Assembly: GCA_033807695.1 (NCBI GenBank)
Contig: CM066306.1
Span: forward strand, 558,001 to 622,000
From: Daedaleopsis sinensis
Lineage: Eukaryota > Basidiomycota > Agaricomycetes > Polyporales > Polyporaceae
DNA: 64,000 nucleotides
Direction: 5' to 3'
Numbering within the stretch: the first letter of the stretch is position 1; the number at the start of each line of letters is the position of its first letter. The notes under the pieces were generated by a model. It was not told the DNA's origin. It saw only the letters and a program-made list of their open reading frames with translations, and searched no databases. The translations under genes and the position numbers were made by a program. Below, piece after piece: positions 1-11,793 of this stretch.

Positions 1-47
1 GCAGTTGTTCGCTTTCGGGAACAAACGTTGAATACGGATCCCGCCAG

Positions 48-503
48 GTATGCTCGGCACGCTCGTAGCGCTCTACTTCGTGCACAAGAAAGACCGGACG
101 GCCGAGCGCGAGAAGCGCATGCAGTACTGGCGCGAGCAGGTATGTCCTTGCCCGACCATCATTCTCCCCTCACTCACTCACTCACTCACCCCCTCACCCA
201 CCCCCCCTATCCGCCCGTCCGCAGAACGCGTTCCGCCAAAACATCCTGCAGATGCAGGAGACGGCGCGCAGCTCGCTCATGGCATACACGCCCGCGGGCA
301 CGCCGGGCGGCAGCCCGCGCAACAGCACGCTCTACGGCGCGGGCCACGGCGACGAGACGAACGGGATGCTCCACGCAGGCGCGGGCGCGAACAAGTCGAG
401 CGCGCTGCGCTACTACGTCTCGGACGACGGCTCGCAGATGGACGACCGCTCGGACGAGGACCTCATGATGCGCCAGCGGAACCCGAACGCGGGCCGGTTC
501 TGA
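48..503 (+). CDS. C-terminal end of a membrane protein (partial, family not recognised)
   Basis: This is the 3' end of a gene that begins outside the window. The last two exons are about 48-139 and 225-503, joined across an 85-nt GT-AG intron (140-224). The first exon probably begins after the CAG at 45-47, because its frame meets a stop at 29-31. The reading opens with a short hydrophobic run (LGTLVALYFV) followed at once by HKKDR and a charged stretch, as at the cytosolic edge of a last membrane helix. After the intron comes a Ser/Gly/Asn-rich tail with an acidic patch (SDDGSQMDDRSDED), ending PNAGRF-stop. I infer a transporter or other polytopic protein with a disordered cytosolic tail. 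The family cannot be told from the tail alone. Confidence 0.5.
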
Positions 504-1646
504 GCGCGGGTGCGCGGGTGCGGCGCTGCGCTGCGACGATGCTTCATTCTCGACTGCACTGCTGATGGACATTTGGCGTTTGATTTGGGGCGCGTGGCAT
601 GGACTCGTTAGTGTCTGCCTTTTGGTGTGGCGGGCATAGAGCTGGCCGCCCCGTCTGCGCGTCCGTTTCTCCCCAACTCCTCCTCCTCCTCCTCATCCGC
701 GAATTTCGAATATCGATCCTGGAACCTCCTCACCCATCCTCATCCTAGCACCTCTCTCGGCTCTGTGTAGCGTACGGTCGAGTAATATTGACCAATGACC
801 ATTGACTAGCGCTGCGCCCCGGTCTCGCCTCTCGACCGCCGTTCGTTCGTTTGTTGGCAGTGTATCGCGATAATATATACCATCGTATCTGTGTACAGTC
901 TGTCTGACTGGTTGGTCCGGAGTTTCAGTACTCAGTACTCAGGCCTCAAGGTGGGCGAACAGCTACTAGCAACGTTGCTAATCAGATCGTTGAAAATATT
1001 ATTTATGTGCGATCTCCCACCAAACAAACGGAAAACCCAAATCGACGCTTTGGTGCTGGATTAGGCTATTAGCTGTTCCTATGGTTAGCACAGACTCAGA
1101 ATCAAGTGCTTGATACTAGTGTGAGCAGATAGCTACATAGGCGTTCGTATTAGTAGCGATGACGTAACCACTGTCCTCGCCTGCGCCGAGAGAAGGATGC
1201 GCTGTTTGAGCGGCGCGTCGACAGCGTGCGCTGACGATGACTGCGGGACAGAGGAGTCGGTCGCGACGATGTACAGCTGTCCAAAAGAGCGCATGTCGCG
1301 GGCAGAAACGATGACGTGCCACTGCAACGGCCCAAAATAGCAATGTGGCGCAATGAGCAGTTTGCCGGCCCCCGTTCTCGACCGACTCTTCCTGTTCTCC
1401 CGCTCGACCTCCTTGCACACACCTCGTTTCCTTTCAACCTTGGGACCACACCTCGCACTCACGCAGCTCCGACTCCTCCGCTCCTCGAGACCTCACATCT
1501 CGGCGACTGCGCACGCACACGGCACACGGCACATACGCACGCGCGTCCACCGCACTCTCCCGCTCGGCCAGTTCTGTCCACTTGCGGCCACCTCCGCAGA
1601 AAGACCAGGGTGACTTCCTCGACTGGCCGACACTCTCTGGCGCGCC
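504..1646. other. Intergenic region without a supported gene
   Basis: About 1.1 kb between two plus-strand genes. Overlapping short ORFs on both strands at 1116-1767 are low-complexity readings of GC-rich sequence and show no family motif. The stretch must hold the 3' UTR of the upstream gene and the promoter of the gene at 1647. Confidence 0.6.
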
Positions 1647-2973
1647 ATGGCCAGCACGCCTGAACCACTACCATCTCTGCCTCCCTCGCCATCTCTGCCG
1701 CCATCGTCCAGTCCGGCTGTACTACGCCCGAGCTCGATGGGCACGGGGGAAGACGTCGCACGCGCATGGCATGACGACGAGCCGTCTATACGTCTCCATC
1801 CGCCCAAGCGGCGGAGACAGAAGAGCACGGGCAAGGGCAAGGAGCGGATGCGGGACAGCGACAGCGATGGCGACGACGACGAAGATGACGAGGAGGAAGA
1901 GGAGGAGGAGAGTGCTGCGGCCGGATACCCGCCGACCAAGGAGGCGGAGATGGAGACGCGGCGGATACAAGACGTACGTCTCTTTTTTCGCATTCCATAG
2001 CCATAGCTACAGCAGTCTCGAGTACGAGTACCGGGTGGACGTTTCTAACCCTACGGCCCCGTCCCACAGAACCTCCGCCGGTGGGAAATGGCCGAACGCC
2101 AACGCCGGAAAGCAGCGCGCGAGTCCGCCTCCTCCTTCCCGCCAACAAACCCGAACCCGGCGGGCGGCATCGGGGGCGCGAACGCCCCGTCCTCGCTCTT
2201 CGCCGACCTCTTCCGGCGGGACGCGCGCAAGGCCCCGCTCGGGGGCGTCGGCGCGCACCACGTGCTCGCGTCGACGGACGACGGCGTGCCGCTCGACGAC
2301 CTCGACCCCGACACCCCCGGTGCCACACACGCGCGCATGACCCCGACCCCGTCCCCGCTATCGTCTTCCCCCGAACCCGCGCACGAGCCGGAGCACGAGC
2401 CGGAGCAGGAGAACCCGTTCGCGACCCCGAACGCGTCGCGCACGTCGCTGAACATCCCCGCGCACTCCGCGATCATGACCGAGTCCGACACGTTCCCGGA
2501 CGAGCTCGCCACCACGCCCACTAGGACCACTAGCAGGAAGAAGACGCGCATGGCGACGCTCGAGGCGTCCTCGTCCTTCACGCCGTCCCCGTCGAAGAAG
2601 CAGCCGCCCCCGCCGAAGCCGCTGGACCTGCCCGCCCCGAAAGCCCCGCCGCCCCTCGGGGACGCGGTAGAGGAGCAGCCCGAGCCGACCCCGTCACCGT
2701 CGCCGGAACGTGTGCTGTCGCCGGGCCCGACACCGCGACCGCGGCAGCAGGAGCAACAACAAGAGGAGCGGCACGAGCCGGCGCGGTGGTGGCACGAGTG
2801 GCTGTGTGGGTGCGGAGAGGGCCCGGATCGCGGGGGCGAGTACCAGGTGCGTCCGTTGTTCGCATTCGCATTCGCCGCGAGCAGGGGCTGTATGCGCTGC
2901 TCGTGGGGCTTTGGCTTGGGTGCTGACGACGTGACGACTTGTGCAGGCGGGCCGCACAAATCCTATGGAATGA
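1647..2973 (+). CDS. Acidic, proline-rich hypothetical protein with nuclear-type signals (376 aa)
   Basis: Three exons, 1647-1973, 2070-2846 and 2947-2973, all in phase 0. The introns are GTACGT...CACAG and GTGCGT...TGCAG, with CTAAC and CTGAC branch points, and give 376 residues. Near residues 50-65 there is a basic cluster (PPKRRRQKSTGKGKER) like a nuclear localisation signal. A pure Asp/Glu run follows (about 70-90), then an Arg-rich amphipathic segment across the first junction (RRWEMAERQRRKAARE). The rest is Pro/Ser/Glu-rich and apparently disordered, with a Trp/Cys-containing patch near the end, finishing TNPME. I recognise no catalytic domain. A nuclear scaffold or chromatin-associated role is possible but is only inference. 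The splice pattern makes the gene credible. Confidence 0.65.
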
Positions 2974-3424
2974 GGAACCAGTCTACCCTCTATAGCGTAT
3001 ACTGTATGCTCTTGCTGTTTGCCACAGTGTGTACTTCTTTGGACTGTTCGTCATTCATCTGGACTATTCACGCACGTGTTCAAGTTGTTTGCCATGCGCA
3101 TGCGTGTCCACCAGCCTTGGGTCTAATGGACTTTGTAGCTTCTTGCGTTCGGAGCACGTTGTATTGTATGCGCCGTGGTGCACAAATACGACGCACACGC
3201 GCCCTATTGTTGAGCTGCGAACAACCGGTTGTGTAGTATTATGAAGGTGCGCTATTCTTCAGGCATAGCTGGGGCACCGTACTGACAGCCGAGATCTAGA
3301 GCTAGCATTTGCGACGCCTCACAGACCGATATGACACGTGCTGGCAACGGTGTGGGGCGAGTGCCCATAGCTAGTCGCCCCCGTGCACCTCAGTCGCCTC
3401 AGTGCACCTCAGTTTGCCGCGCAG

Positions 3425-3432
3425 TATATAAG
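3425..3432 (+). promoter_or_regulatory. TATA box (TATATAAG)
   Basis: TATATAAG lies 101 bp before the ATG at 3533, a usual spacing for a fungal TATA-containing promoter. The rest of 2974-3532 is the intergenic space between two plus-strand genes and holds no other supported feature. Confidence 0.5.
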
Positions 3433-3532
3433 GGATGCGTGCGCAAACATCTTCCACGTCCTTCAGCCCACCAGTACTGGGCACACTGGACCTCGACCTC
3501 CGACTCTCAGATCTCAGCCACAGCACTAGCAA

Positions 3533-3817
3533 ATGGCCTTCCCCGAGCCGCCCACCCGGGTTCCAGTCCCCAAAGTATTCTACGCGGCGTACGCCTCCGT
3601 AATCATGGTCCTCGTGATCCTGGTCAGACGCAAAGGCAAAGCTAAGCGTCGGCGTCGTGCTGATGATAGGGAGGATGCAAAGGCGAAGCGGGTGCGACCG
3701 TCGGAGGCGCTCGACAGGTGGCGCGGCCCGCCCTCGTCCCCGCCCGTGCTCGTCCATGGGAGGCGGGCAACCGATCCAGAGGTCGAACAAAGGAAAGGCA
3801 AAGGCAAAGGGAATTAG
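3533..3817 (+). CDS. Small single-span membrane protein with basic tail (94 aa)
   Basis: Intronless 94-residue ORF about 100 bp after a good TATA box. The N-terminus is short and Pro-rich (MAFPEPPTRVPVPK). One hydrophobic segment follows at about residues 16-31 (FYAAYASVIMVLVILV), then a strongly basic cytosolic-type run (RRKGKAKRRRR). The remainder is Arg/Pro-rich and ends in Lys-Gly repeats. The layout fits a type III or tail-loop single-pass protein. No family is recognised. The clear promoter and membrane segment argue for a real gene, but an ORF this short could also be chance. Confidence 0.4.
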   Translation: MAFPEPPTRVPVPKVFYAAYASVIMVLVILVRRKGKAKRRRRADDREDAKAKRVRPSEALDRWRGPPSSPPVLVHGRRATDPEVEQRKGKGKGN

Positions 3818-4736
3818 TATGGGGACCAGTACCAGCCGATCACGCCCCAGGTGCGCTCTCATTAACCATAGCCTAGTGCTCGTTGCTCAAGTCCTCGCCC
3901 GCGCTAGTGCTTGTGGGGGCTGGTCGATGGGGCGTGGTCATCTACGGTTTGCGGCGTACGGTTGTCTAGACGACGGCGAAGGCGAAGGAGGTCGTGGATC
4001 TCTGTGGATTGGGGCGCATCCGAGGTAGCCGGGCAAGGAGCTGTTTGCACTGCTATACGTAGAAAGTCGACCGCTGCATACCGGGCCCCCGACGCTGCGC
4101 CACATTCTTCCTCCCCAGGCCCGAAATGATCCCTGACTTAGTACCATCATCTATCACCTTCCGGATGTCGCGAGTGGGTTCTGCTGCAGTGCTGCTGCGA
4201 GTGTGAGCAACCTTCGTGTGGCGGTTCAGCTTTCTGAGTAGTACTCAACACAGTCTGCACGAGAGACTGTCAGATGCCGTCGCGGTATTATCCCGGATCG
4301 TCGTTGATAATGATGTTGTGAGGTCATAGGGAGCCGTGTATCCATGATCTGGCATCATTGAGGACAACGGACGCGGTTTGTTGTGGGTCGTATGCCTTGT
4401 GTCTGCCTCTGAAGTTTGGGAACTTGTCGTGAGCGTAGTAGTTTCTGCCTCACCCTCCGATTCAGCGGCTACAAGTTGAAAGTGTGACTTTCAAAGTGAC
4501 CGTGTCACTGAGTGCTATGAACGCGGATTTGCCCGGAACTAGGTACTAGGCGGCTAAGTTAGTAGTAGTTACACACGGTCACCTCGCCATGGTTACTACT
4601 GCGAAGGGCCGCGGTTTGTTCTTCTACCTCCTCACGCACAAAGAACTCCGAGTCCACCCTTTTGACGTCCATGTCACCACGTCCATAGTACCCGATCTCG
4701 GTGCGCTCTTGAAAGGGACTGAAACTGACTGCTAAA
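3818..4736. other. Intergenic region without a supported gene
   Basis: About 0.9 kb between the small membrane-protein gene and the DUF4246 relic. ORFs at 3657-4150 are shadows of low-complexity sequence. It may include decayed 5' sequence of the DUF4246 gene, whose N-terminal part is missing. Confidence 0.5.
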
Positions 4737-5838
4737 ATGATCAGGGTTCAAACCAACGGGGGGGTCATACCCGCTATCCTCAAGCTCAGGTCAACATTGC
4801 CCACTGGACGATTAATCGAATGGGCCGTCTTGCGGAAATACCAGTGGCTCCCGACCGATTTCGAAGTCTCTGACTCGGGCGAGGTCAAAGCGCTCGCGTA
4901 CATCAACAACCTTCACCCAACACGCAACGCCGCGCTCTACCCGTGCATCGAGGCCGTCATCACACGCTTCGTCCCGCTCTTCGAACGCGTCCTCTCGGCC
5001 GCACTGTCGCCAGACCCGCCCCTCGCGAACCACGTCAACCCTGAGAGATGGTACGAGGGCAGCCCGGAGTGCGATTCCGACGACGACGACGAGATACTCG
5101 ACTAGGAGCGCCAGCACCAGTGGCCGACCATTCCCGACCCAGCCCCGTTCAGGCCGCACATGCCCTCCGAAGGGGAGCGCGTAGAGTACTCCCTCCGCGG
5201 GCGCAAGCTCCAAGTGATCGTCAAGCTCGCGAACATCGTGCTCACCCCGGAGAGCCCCGAGTACCCCGGGGGCGCGTCGCACGTCGAGGGCATGGCGAAC
5301 GAGCGCATCGTCGCCACGGGCCTGTACTACTACGCGTGCGCGAACATCGCCGAGTCGCGGCTCGCGTTCCGCGCGGTCGTTGGGGACGAGTACGCAGGCG
5401 CGGACTTCCCGTACCAGCAGAACGACCACCGCGGGCACGTGCTCGCGTAAACCAGCCGCTCGGGCACGTCGTCGCCGCGGAGGATAAGTGCGTCGCGTTC
5501 CCAAATGTGTACCAGCACCGCGTCGAGCCGTTCGCGTTCGCGGACCCGTCGAAGCCTGGATACCGGAGGATTTTGTGCTTCTTCTTGGTGAACCCGGAGG
5601 TGGAGATCTTGTCGACGACCGTCGTCCCACCTCAGCAGGCCGAGTGGCTGGGGGACGGGCTGCTGGACGCTGAGAGGTCGGCTGGGTCACCGTGCGTGGG
5701 TATGACGGCGGGTCGGGTGGTGATCTCGCGGAAAGAGGCGGAGACGGTGCGGGAGAGATTGATGCAAGAGCGGGCGCAGTTCTCGTGCAGCACAACGAGA
5801 AGGTATATGAGGTGGAGTTCAGCATGTGCGAACATTAG
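4737..5838 (+). pseudogene. Decayed DUF4246-family gene (fungal)
   Basis: Conserved pieces of the fungal DUF4246 family appear in order in three frames. Segment one (4737-5102) has QWLPTDFEVS, INNLHPTR and NPERWY. It runs into an in-frame TAG at 5103-5105, after which the same frame continues with LRGRKLQVIVKLANI, SPEYPGG, HVEGM and ESRLAFR. That frame stops at TAA 5448-5450, and the family signal moves to another frame (LGHVV, KCVAFPNVYQHRVEPF, RRILCFFLVNP, VISRKEAE). A last shift near 5780 moves to a third frame ending FSMCEH-stop at 5838. The N-terminal portion usual in the family is absent. One nonsense change, two frameshifts and 5' loss argue against function. Sequencing error could explain one lesion, but not all of them. 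Confidence 0.85.
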
Positions 5839-6096
5839 AGCCTTTAGTATTTACCTCGTCGTGAGCGCCGCCGTATCTTGAAGGAATCATGGCCACCGGT
5901 GTAGTAGAGTATCGAGGTGATTGTGTCGTCTAGACGGGGTAGCTCCCTCGATCGCGGGATTTCCGTATTCAACACCCAATACCGACAATGGGTAGACTGT
6001 CGCGTACGATTTTGGTCGCGGAGTGAGCTCGTAGACCTATCTAATGAGATGGGGTGTTGAAAGATCCTGATTCTCATTCTAGCGGCAAATATTGTG

Positions 6097-6306
6097 TCAA
6101 TGTGCCGCACAAGGGAGATCTGTCCTTGACCCTTGACCCTGTCTGCCTTTCTGCGCGGACTGGCGAGCTTTCTTCGTCTTGACTTCAGCAAACAAACCCC
6201 GGTCATAAATCCGTCGCATGTCTTCCGTCCTGAGTGCACCATCGTCCGGAGAGATCATGAGCCACGGCACTGTCCCTGTCACTCTGATACAATCAGAGCG
6301 CAGCAC
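6097..6306 (-). pseudogene. Possible caleosin-like C-terminal remnant
   Basis: A 69-residue minus-strand reading contains PDDGALRTEDMRRIYDRGLF. By family knowledge this resembles the C-terminal caleosin pattern (an acidic-Gly turn, then K/R-E-D-x-R-x-V/I-Y-D-G-S-L-F), although the usual Gly-Ser is Arg-Gly here. No calcium-binding EF-hand or proline-knot segment is found upstream on the same strand. A protein-like stretch at 6413-6610 on the same strand (PRKHWLTDAHLLWYRSL) could belong to the same decayed gene. This is a weak call and could be coincidence. Confidence 0.2.
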
Positions 6307-9300
6307 AGATCTTCAACGCAGTTAGGAGCGTGAACGAACACTCACTGGTACTCAAGAGCAGCGAGACAGTACCGTGTATGTCTGAAATGTCGCGGTGTTC
6401 ATTCATGGGGTCTCAGATGTAGAAATCATGAATCATGGCTAAAGATCGGTACCACAAGAGATGAGCATCAGTGAGCCAGTGCTTCCTGGGGTAAAATTCG
6501 AACATCAACGCCTTCCATCTTGGGTTTGGCACCGCCCTGACGGAGTCTGCTTCGAATGCCTGTTGTAGCGGAAGAAAAACAGCGATGGCTGAGTATCTGT
6601 AGATGAACAAAATGCTCTGCTACTCCCGCACAGAAAATCTGTGACTACACTTACCCAAAGGCCGTGAGACATGCTTCTCTTGCGAAGAATCGGCCAGTAC
6701 TTACTGCTATCGACATGATGCCGATGGCGGGGTAGGTCGTGCATGGTTGGTAGTAGTAACTGCCACAAGTGATTTGTTTAGTGTTTGCACTGACTTGGAC
6801 CGACTGGGCAGGAAGAACGAACCGAGTTGTTCCCGGATCGCACTTCAGCGATTCCTAGTCCATGAGTCGCCTCAATGGTTCGACTGGGGGCAGTTCGAAC
6901 GCCACACGACTTCCTCTACTTGCATGCGCAATGCACGATCGGACTCTAGGCTTGACATGTGGAGCGAGCACAGAGTACTCGGGGACTTGCACCGCGGCAT
7001 TTGATACTCAAAGGGCTCGCCCCGGTCCACCTCCCACAAAACACACCACCGTGACAGGGCACCCTCAGCAAGCCCGAGCCCATTGGAGAAGGCCACGTAC
7101 CCACCTGGAGAACCCCCATTACACCGCAATCTAGCAGCCGGCTCAACCCTCCTTTGAAAGGCTCGAGGGTCAACCAAGCGGAGGCCACTTTGCGACGAGC
7201 GTGCGAGGAGACTGGGCCTGATAGATGTGCGATGAGCTGATTGCGCTGCATCATAGATCACGCAAGCACGTACCTGCTCCCTTCCACCGCACGTTCACCG
7301 CACATCGGGGAGGCCGGCGGCCCTCTAGGCCCCGCGCATCGTCACAACAGGAAGGCGGTGGCAAGCACGGGTCATGGCAATCTGTCCTTGTGAGGCGAGT
7401 GAGGCGACCTGGGAGAAGATCCGGGGCTTGCGGAGCCCTTCGCCTAGACCTCGACCCGCCTAGGGCGCATGCGGGCGGGAGGGGGCTTCAAAACTTACGA
7501 CGGACTCGACTCCTGGAAGGAGGGCGCCGGGCGCATGAGTGCTTCTCTCGCCCCGCGTCCACCCACCTCCCCATATCTACCAGGCGTTTGTCCTTGCCGA
7601 GCTCGTCTGGATGGTCGGCTGCAAGACGGCCTAACCGCAGAGTGCAACTGTGGCCCAAGCATCGAGTATGGAGCGTGCACCGCAGGAGGCGGGAAGAGCG
7701 GCGAGGTGTCAAACCTCGCCCGGCGCGTCACTTCCGTGTACTGTCCCTGTCCATTAACCTGCGACGCTCCCCAATAGTCAAGATTTCCCGAGGGCGATCG
7801 TCACTGTCGCTCTCACTCTGTCATCTCCTCACCATTTTTGCCGTGTGGGTGGTCTTCTCGGGGGGCCTCTGACCCTCGACACGGCTCGCGTGAGCGTGGT
7901 GGGCGTGGACATTGAACGGTGAGCAGAGGCACGCCGGTGGGCTATTCGCAGGGCCGTGCGCATGCTCCGCACATTCTGCTCGGTTCCGCTGTGCTCTCCC
8001 AGATTCGAGCAGGAGACCGGGCTCATCATCCTCTTAATGGCCGATCTGGGCGCCAGCGAGCGACGAATTCGTCCTACGTTGCGCAGTTCCTCCCCATGAC
8101 CGTGACGTACGTCATCGCAAACTGCATGATAATTTGGCACGGCGAACACCGTTCGCACGACAGGACGCGGCGGGTCCGAGACCACCCAGCGAGCCCCGCT
8201 TGCGGCACAGCTGGGGTCATGTGTGGCAAGGGCAGAAGAAGAGCACGTTCGGGCGCTTCGGCTATCGCAGGACCCTTCTTCTGTGGCGGGAATAGGGTGA
8301 TTGACGACGAGAGCGGAAACGAAGGGGGAGAAGAGGTGGGCAGAACAGCGCAGGTTCGGTTGGCCGTTTTCCCGGTGTGCTCGTCCGACCGACAGGGAGC
8401 GAGGATCTTCCAATGGCATCCACGTCCACAGAGCCTGACAAGCTCCGTGCCAGTGGACGGACCCCCACGCGACGACGACGCGCCGTCCACGGCGATAATG
8501 GAGAGATACGATACTGCAGATCGTCCGTGCACGATCCCCGAATCTGCCCGCACCAGCAGAGCGCACGGGCCCCCGGTGCCATGCACAGGAGGGGGCGCAC
8601 CCCAGCTCCCCACGTCATGTCCGGCCCCCACACCCACGCGGGACATATGGGTCCATAGCGGGCCAAAATCCTGCGGCACGCGGCGCGCAGCACCCGGGGG
8701 TGCGCCCGGACGCTCCCGCAGGCGCACACGCTCATCGTGGCCACACGCGCGCGAGAGGAGAGCGTCCGCCGAGCCGCTTCTATCGGTCGTATCTGCACCC
8801 CCAGGCGGACGGAGCGCGTCGCTTCGCGGGGCGATCCGCACATCCAGAGCGGACGGGTGCGCCGCCACATGGGAGATACCGAGGACCGAGGGGACCGCGA
8901 TGGCTCGCAGCGGGCGCGTCGCTGGTGTGGCTGGCCCGCACGGTACCCGTTCGAGCTGTCAGGTCTGTATGGAGTCCTACTTCTTCTTCCGCATTGGCGT
9001 CCCCGGGACCGGAGCTTGGACGCGCGAGCGCACACGCCGCGGAGCTTTGCTCGCAGCTGCCGAGCGTGCGGCCGTGCTGCAGGTACGTAGTCGACTGCAC
9101 CCGCACAGCACAGGCGGCGGGTGCTTCGGGGTTCGCGCTTCGCGAAGGGGTTGGATTGACGTTTTGGAACGCGAAGGACGCGAACATGATGTACACGAAA
9201 TAGGGCTTGGAATTCGGGCCCTAGAATTGGAGGCTGGAGTCTGGATTCTGGAGGGAGCCGTGAATGTATCGGTGTAGACCCCGGGTGGCAGGGGTGTTCG

Positions 9301-9952
9301 GGAAGATGAAAACGACGAACATGATGCGTACATGCTGAGGGTCGGAAGTCTGTAGTATGGCCTAGAATGTCAATGTACGCACCCCAGTGCTACGAGCGGC
9401 GTGGTATCGCCACCTACTCGGGCGGGGTGAGTTCTTGCTTCCTGAAGCTTGGACAGCGGTTCACGTCAACCTATCACAGATTGGTTATTAGCACTACCAT
9501 CACGCGAAGAGAGGAAGACGATTTGCCTACCGAACTATCTGGCCGCTCAATCCTCAGGCCTTGGGCCTCTGTTGTGAGGTTTTGGCGCGCAACCCGGAAA
9601 TATGGCGCAGAAAACCCGGAGGCCTGCAGGCAGCAGGACACCAATAGGGCAGCGGGGAACTTCGCGAAACCTGAAGGGAAATGAGGTACGACTTGGAAGA
9701 ACGGTGCACGGACTGTGTAAGGTGTGCACACGAATGGCGCCCTCTTGCTCACGCTGGAACGGAGATGACCACTGCCGCCCCAACAGATCCCGCCAAGAGC
9801 CAAGTGATGCATACTATACGCTTGTTTTCGACGGACACCGCCTTCACCTACCTCACTGACATGAACGACGCGGGAAAGTCCGCTCCACGTAGCTTGTCTG
9901 GACATCCAAAACTCGCATGCATGCAAAGAGCAGCACCGCAGATGTTCCGCAT
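6307..9952. other. 3.6-kb region without a confident gene
   Basis: Long overlapping ORFs occur on both strands (for example 7919-9277 plus, 8074-8868 and 8262-9035 minus) in GC-rich sequence. None shows a family motif or a coherent splice structure. Two short plus-strand readings at about 6950-7000 and 7640-7700 share a Cys/Thr-rich pattern (LTCGASTEY and CNCGPSIEYGACTA) and may be relics of related small proteins. The 3' flank of SSL1 lies at 9474-9952. Confidence 0.4.
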
Positions 9953-11660
9953 TCATTTGCCACATCCCGGGCAGCAATGGACGACGTCGTGCACAAACAC
10001 ATCGCAGTCCATACAGAAGTCGTTTCGGCACTCCGGGCAGCGGTACCGCCCGAGCGGGCTCATGCCCTCGACGGCGGCCCCGAGCGCTGTTGAAGGGCTC
10101 TCGCGGAACGCAAACGCGCACCCGTGACAGCTCCTGCTGGGATTTGGGGTGTCCTCGAGGGTCATCCTGGAAACGCAGATGGCAGCGCAAAGGAAAATTG
10201 CGCGTCAGACCGGCTGTCCTTTACGATACTAGTGCACTGGGAAGCGGGAGGGGTGGGAGAGAACTCACACAGCTGCGTAGAACTTGACCGGGAAGAGATG
10301 GTGGTAGCTCCGCGCGAGGTGGGGCGAGCTCACGATCATCAGGCCGCAGATGTCGCAGTCGGTCGGGACGTCGCAAACCTTGGCGAGGCAGCGCGGGCAG
10401 AGGAAGCCCTCGCTCTTCATTTGCGAGTGGCACACGCAGAGTGAAGGCGGGGAAGTGTCGGGGAGACGCATGGGGAACCCCATGATCATCAGGTCAGCGG
10501 CGAGATTCGCCCCGGGGCCGCCACTGGTGCGTGCCACAGCACGCTGAGCTGGTGGGGGAATCAGCTCGAACAGGAGGTCTTTGAAATGTCCCTCGTTCAT
10601 TGCAACGCCAAATTGACCTGAGGGAGCGCATATAGTCAGTGTCGATGGGCGAGTGGGGACAATCGGGCGGTGCGGATCGACTGAACTGACCACCAGTCTT
10701 ATCGCAGAGGTCACGACATATTTTCATCTCTGCTGCCAGAGCGACGACTGAGATGCGTATACGGTCCTTGAGGCAGTCGTCGAGAGTGTCGTGGATGTTG
10801 CCGGGGTCGCATGTAGTCAGCGAGCCGTAGATGACGAGTATCTCTCGCGACGAATGCGTGGGCAGGTGGCTCATGCTACTTCGCGCCATCTCAATAGCAT
10901 TTTGGAGACTGGGTTCACCGGTGGGCTCTAGCTTATGGCGTTCAGAGATAGCCTTGAGCACATCTTGCGGGTTACCTGGCACAACAACGGTACATATATG
11001 TGTTGTCTTGCGCGTAAAGAGAGGAGAGTGACGTAGAACATACCTGACATCTCGCCGACGCGCTCACCCAGTCCACCTCTCATGCCCACGATACCTATTT
11101 GCCCGAGCGGATTCTGGTCGAACCATTCGGTAACAAACTCCCTCGCATATTGCAGCATGAGGTCAAATCGTGTCGGGCGCATGTCTCGATCCGTCATGGC
11201 TGACGATAGGTCCAGCACGAGAACGAGATGTCGGATGATGGTCCGTCGTATTGCGGCAGCGGGCGCAAGCAGTCTTGCAACCCATGAGACGTGGCAAAAA
11301 CAGCTCAACGCGTTGCCTACACACCTTCTCCTCCTTCCCCGCGCGATCCAGTCTTGCACGGCACCCTCCAGTCTCCCAGCCTCATCCTCCTGCACGGTAT
11401 CCCAAGAGCGAGTGTAAGACGCTTCCCATGCGTACGGTTGCTACAATGCTTTCGCGTGAGTTCAGTGTGAGAGAGCAGTCGAGTGGTGCATGTACCTCTT
11501 TCGCTTTACTCTTCCCCTTGTCTTTCTTCCGACGGTCGATAGCTTTACCCTTACCCTTAGCCTTAGCACGGTTGGTTTCGTCGTCCAAGCCAGTTATCGA
11601 CACATCTGAATCCGAGTCGTCAATGAAGTCATCTCCGATTCGTCTTCCTGCGGGTGGCAT
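9953..11660 (-). CDS. SSL1: TFIIH core subunit Ssl1/p44 (397 aa)
   Basis: Six exons read from 11660 down: 11496-11660, 11325-11440, 11044-11273, 10691-10975, 10269-10617 and 9953-10166. Introns are 55, 51, 68, 73 and 102 nt and phases agree through a 397-residue protein. Ssl1/p44 is a core TFIIH subunit that stimulates the XPD/Rad3 helicase in transcription initiation and nucleotide excision repair. The order is typical: an acidic/Lys-rich N-terminus; the family motif [18 protein letters not shown]; a von Willebrand A-like domain ([45 protein letters not shown]); a Cys4 zinc site (CVCHSQM, CPRC, CDICGL); and a C-terminal RING-like finger ([24 protein letters not shown]). Length and motifs look intact. 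It diverges from the alcohol dehydrogenase gene at 12232. Confidence 0.96.
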
Positions 11661-11793
11661 GATGATACACGTATTCAGAGGAGTTACTCAGGCTGTAGGA
11701 GAGAGGATTGTAACAAGGAGTCGCTAGCGCCGAAGTCAAAGCGCGTCTCGGGTGTAAGCGCTTTACGGGAGATCGGTCCGTCTATGCCGGTTG

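Noticed and set aside
8380..8480. SVHWHG in a minus-strand frame, like the first copper motif of laccases
   Set aside because: The residues after it do not fit the laccase pattern, no other copper motif is nearby, and the region has long overlapping ORFs in several frames.
7919..9277. 452-codon plus-strand ORF
   Set aside because: Overlapped by equally long minus-strand ORFs, composition biased to Arg/Ala/Gly/Ser, no domain. Best explained by GC-rich sequence lacking stops.
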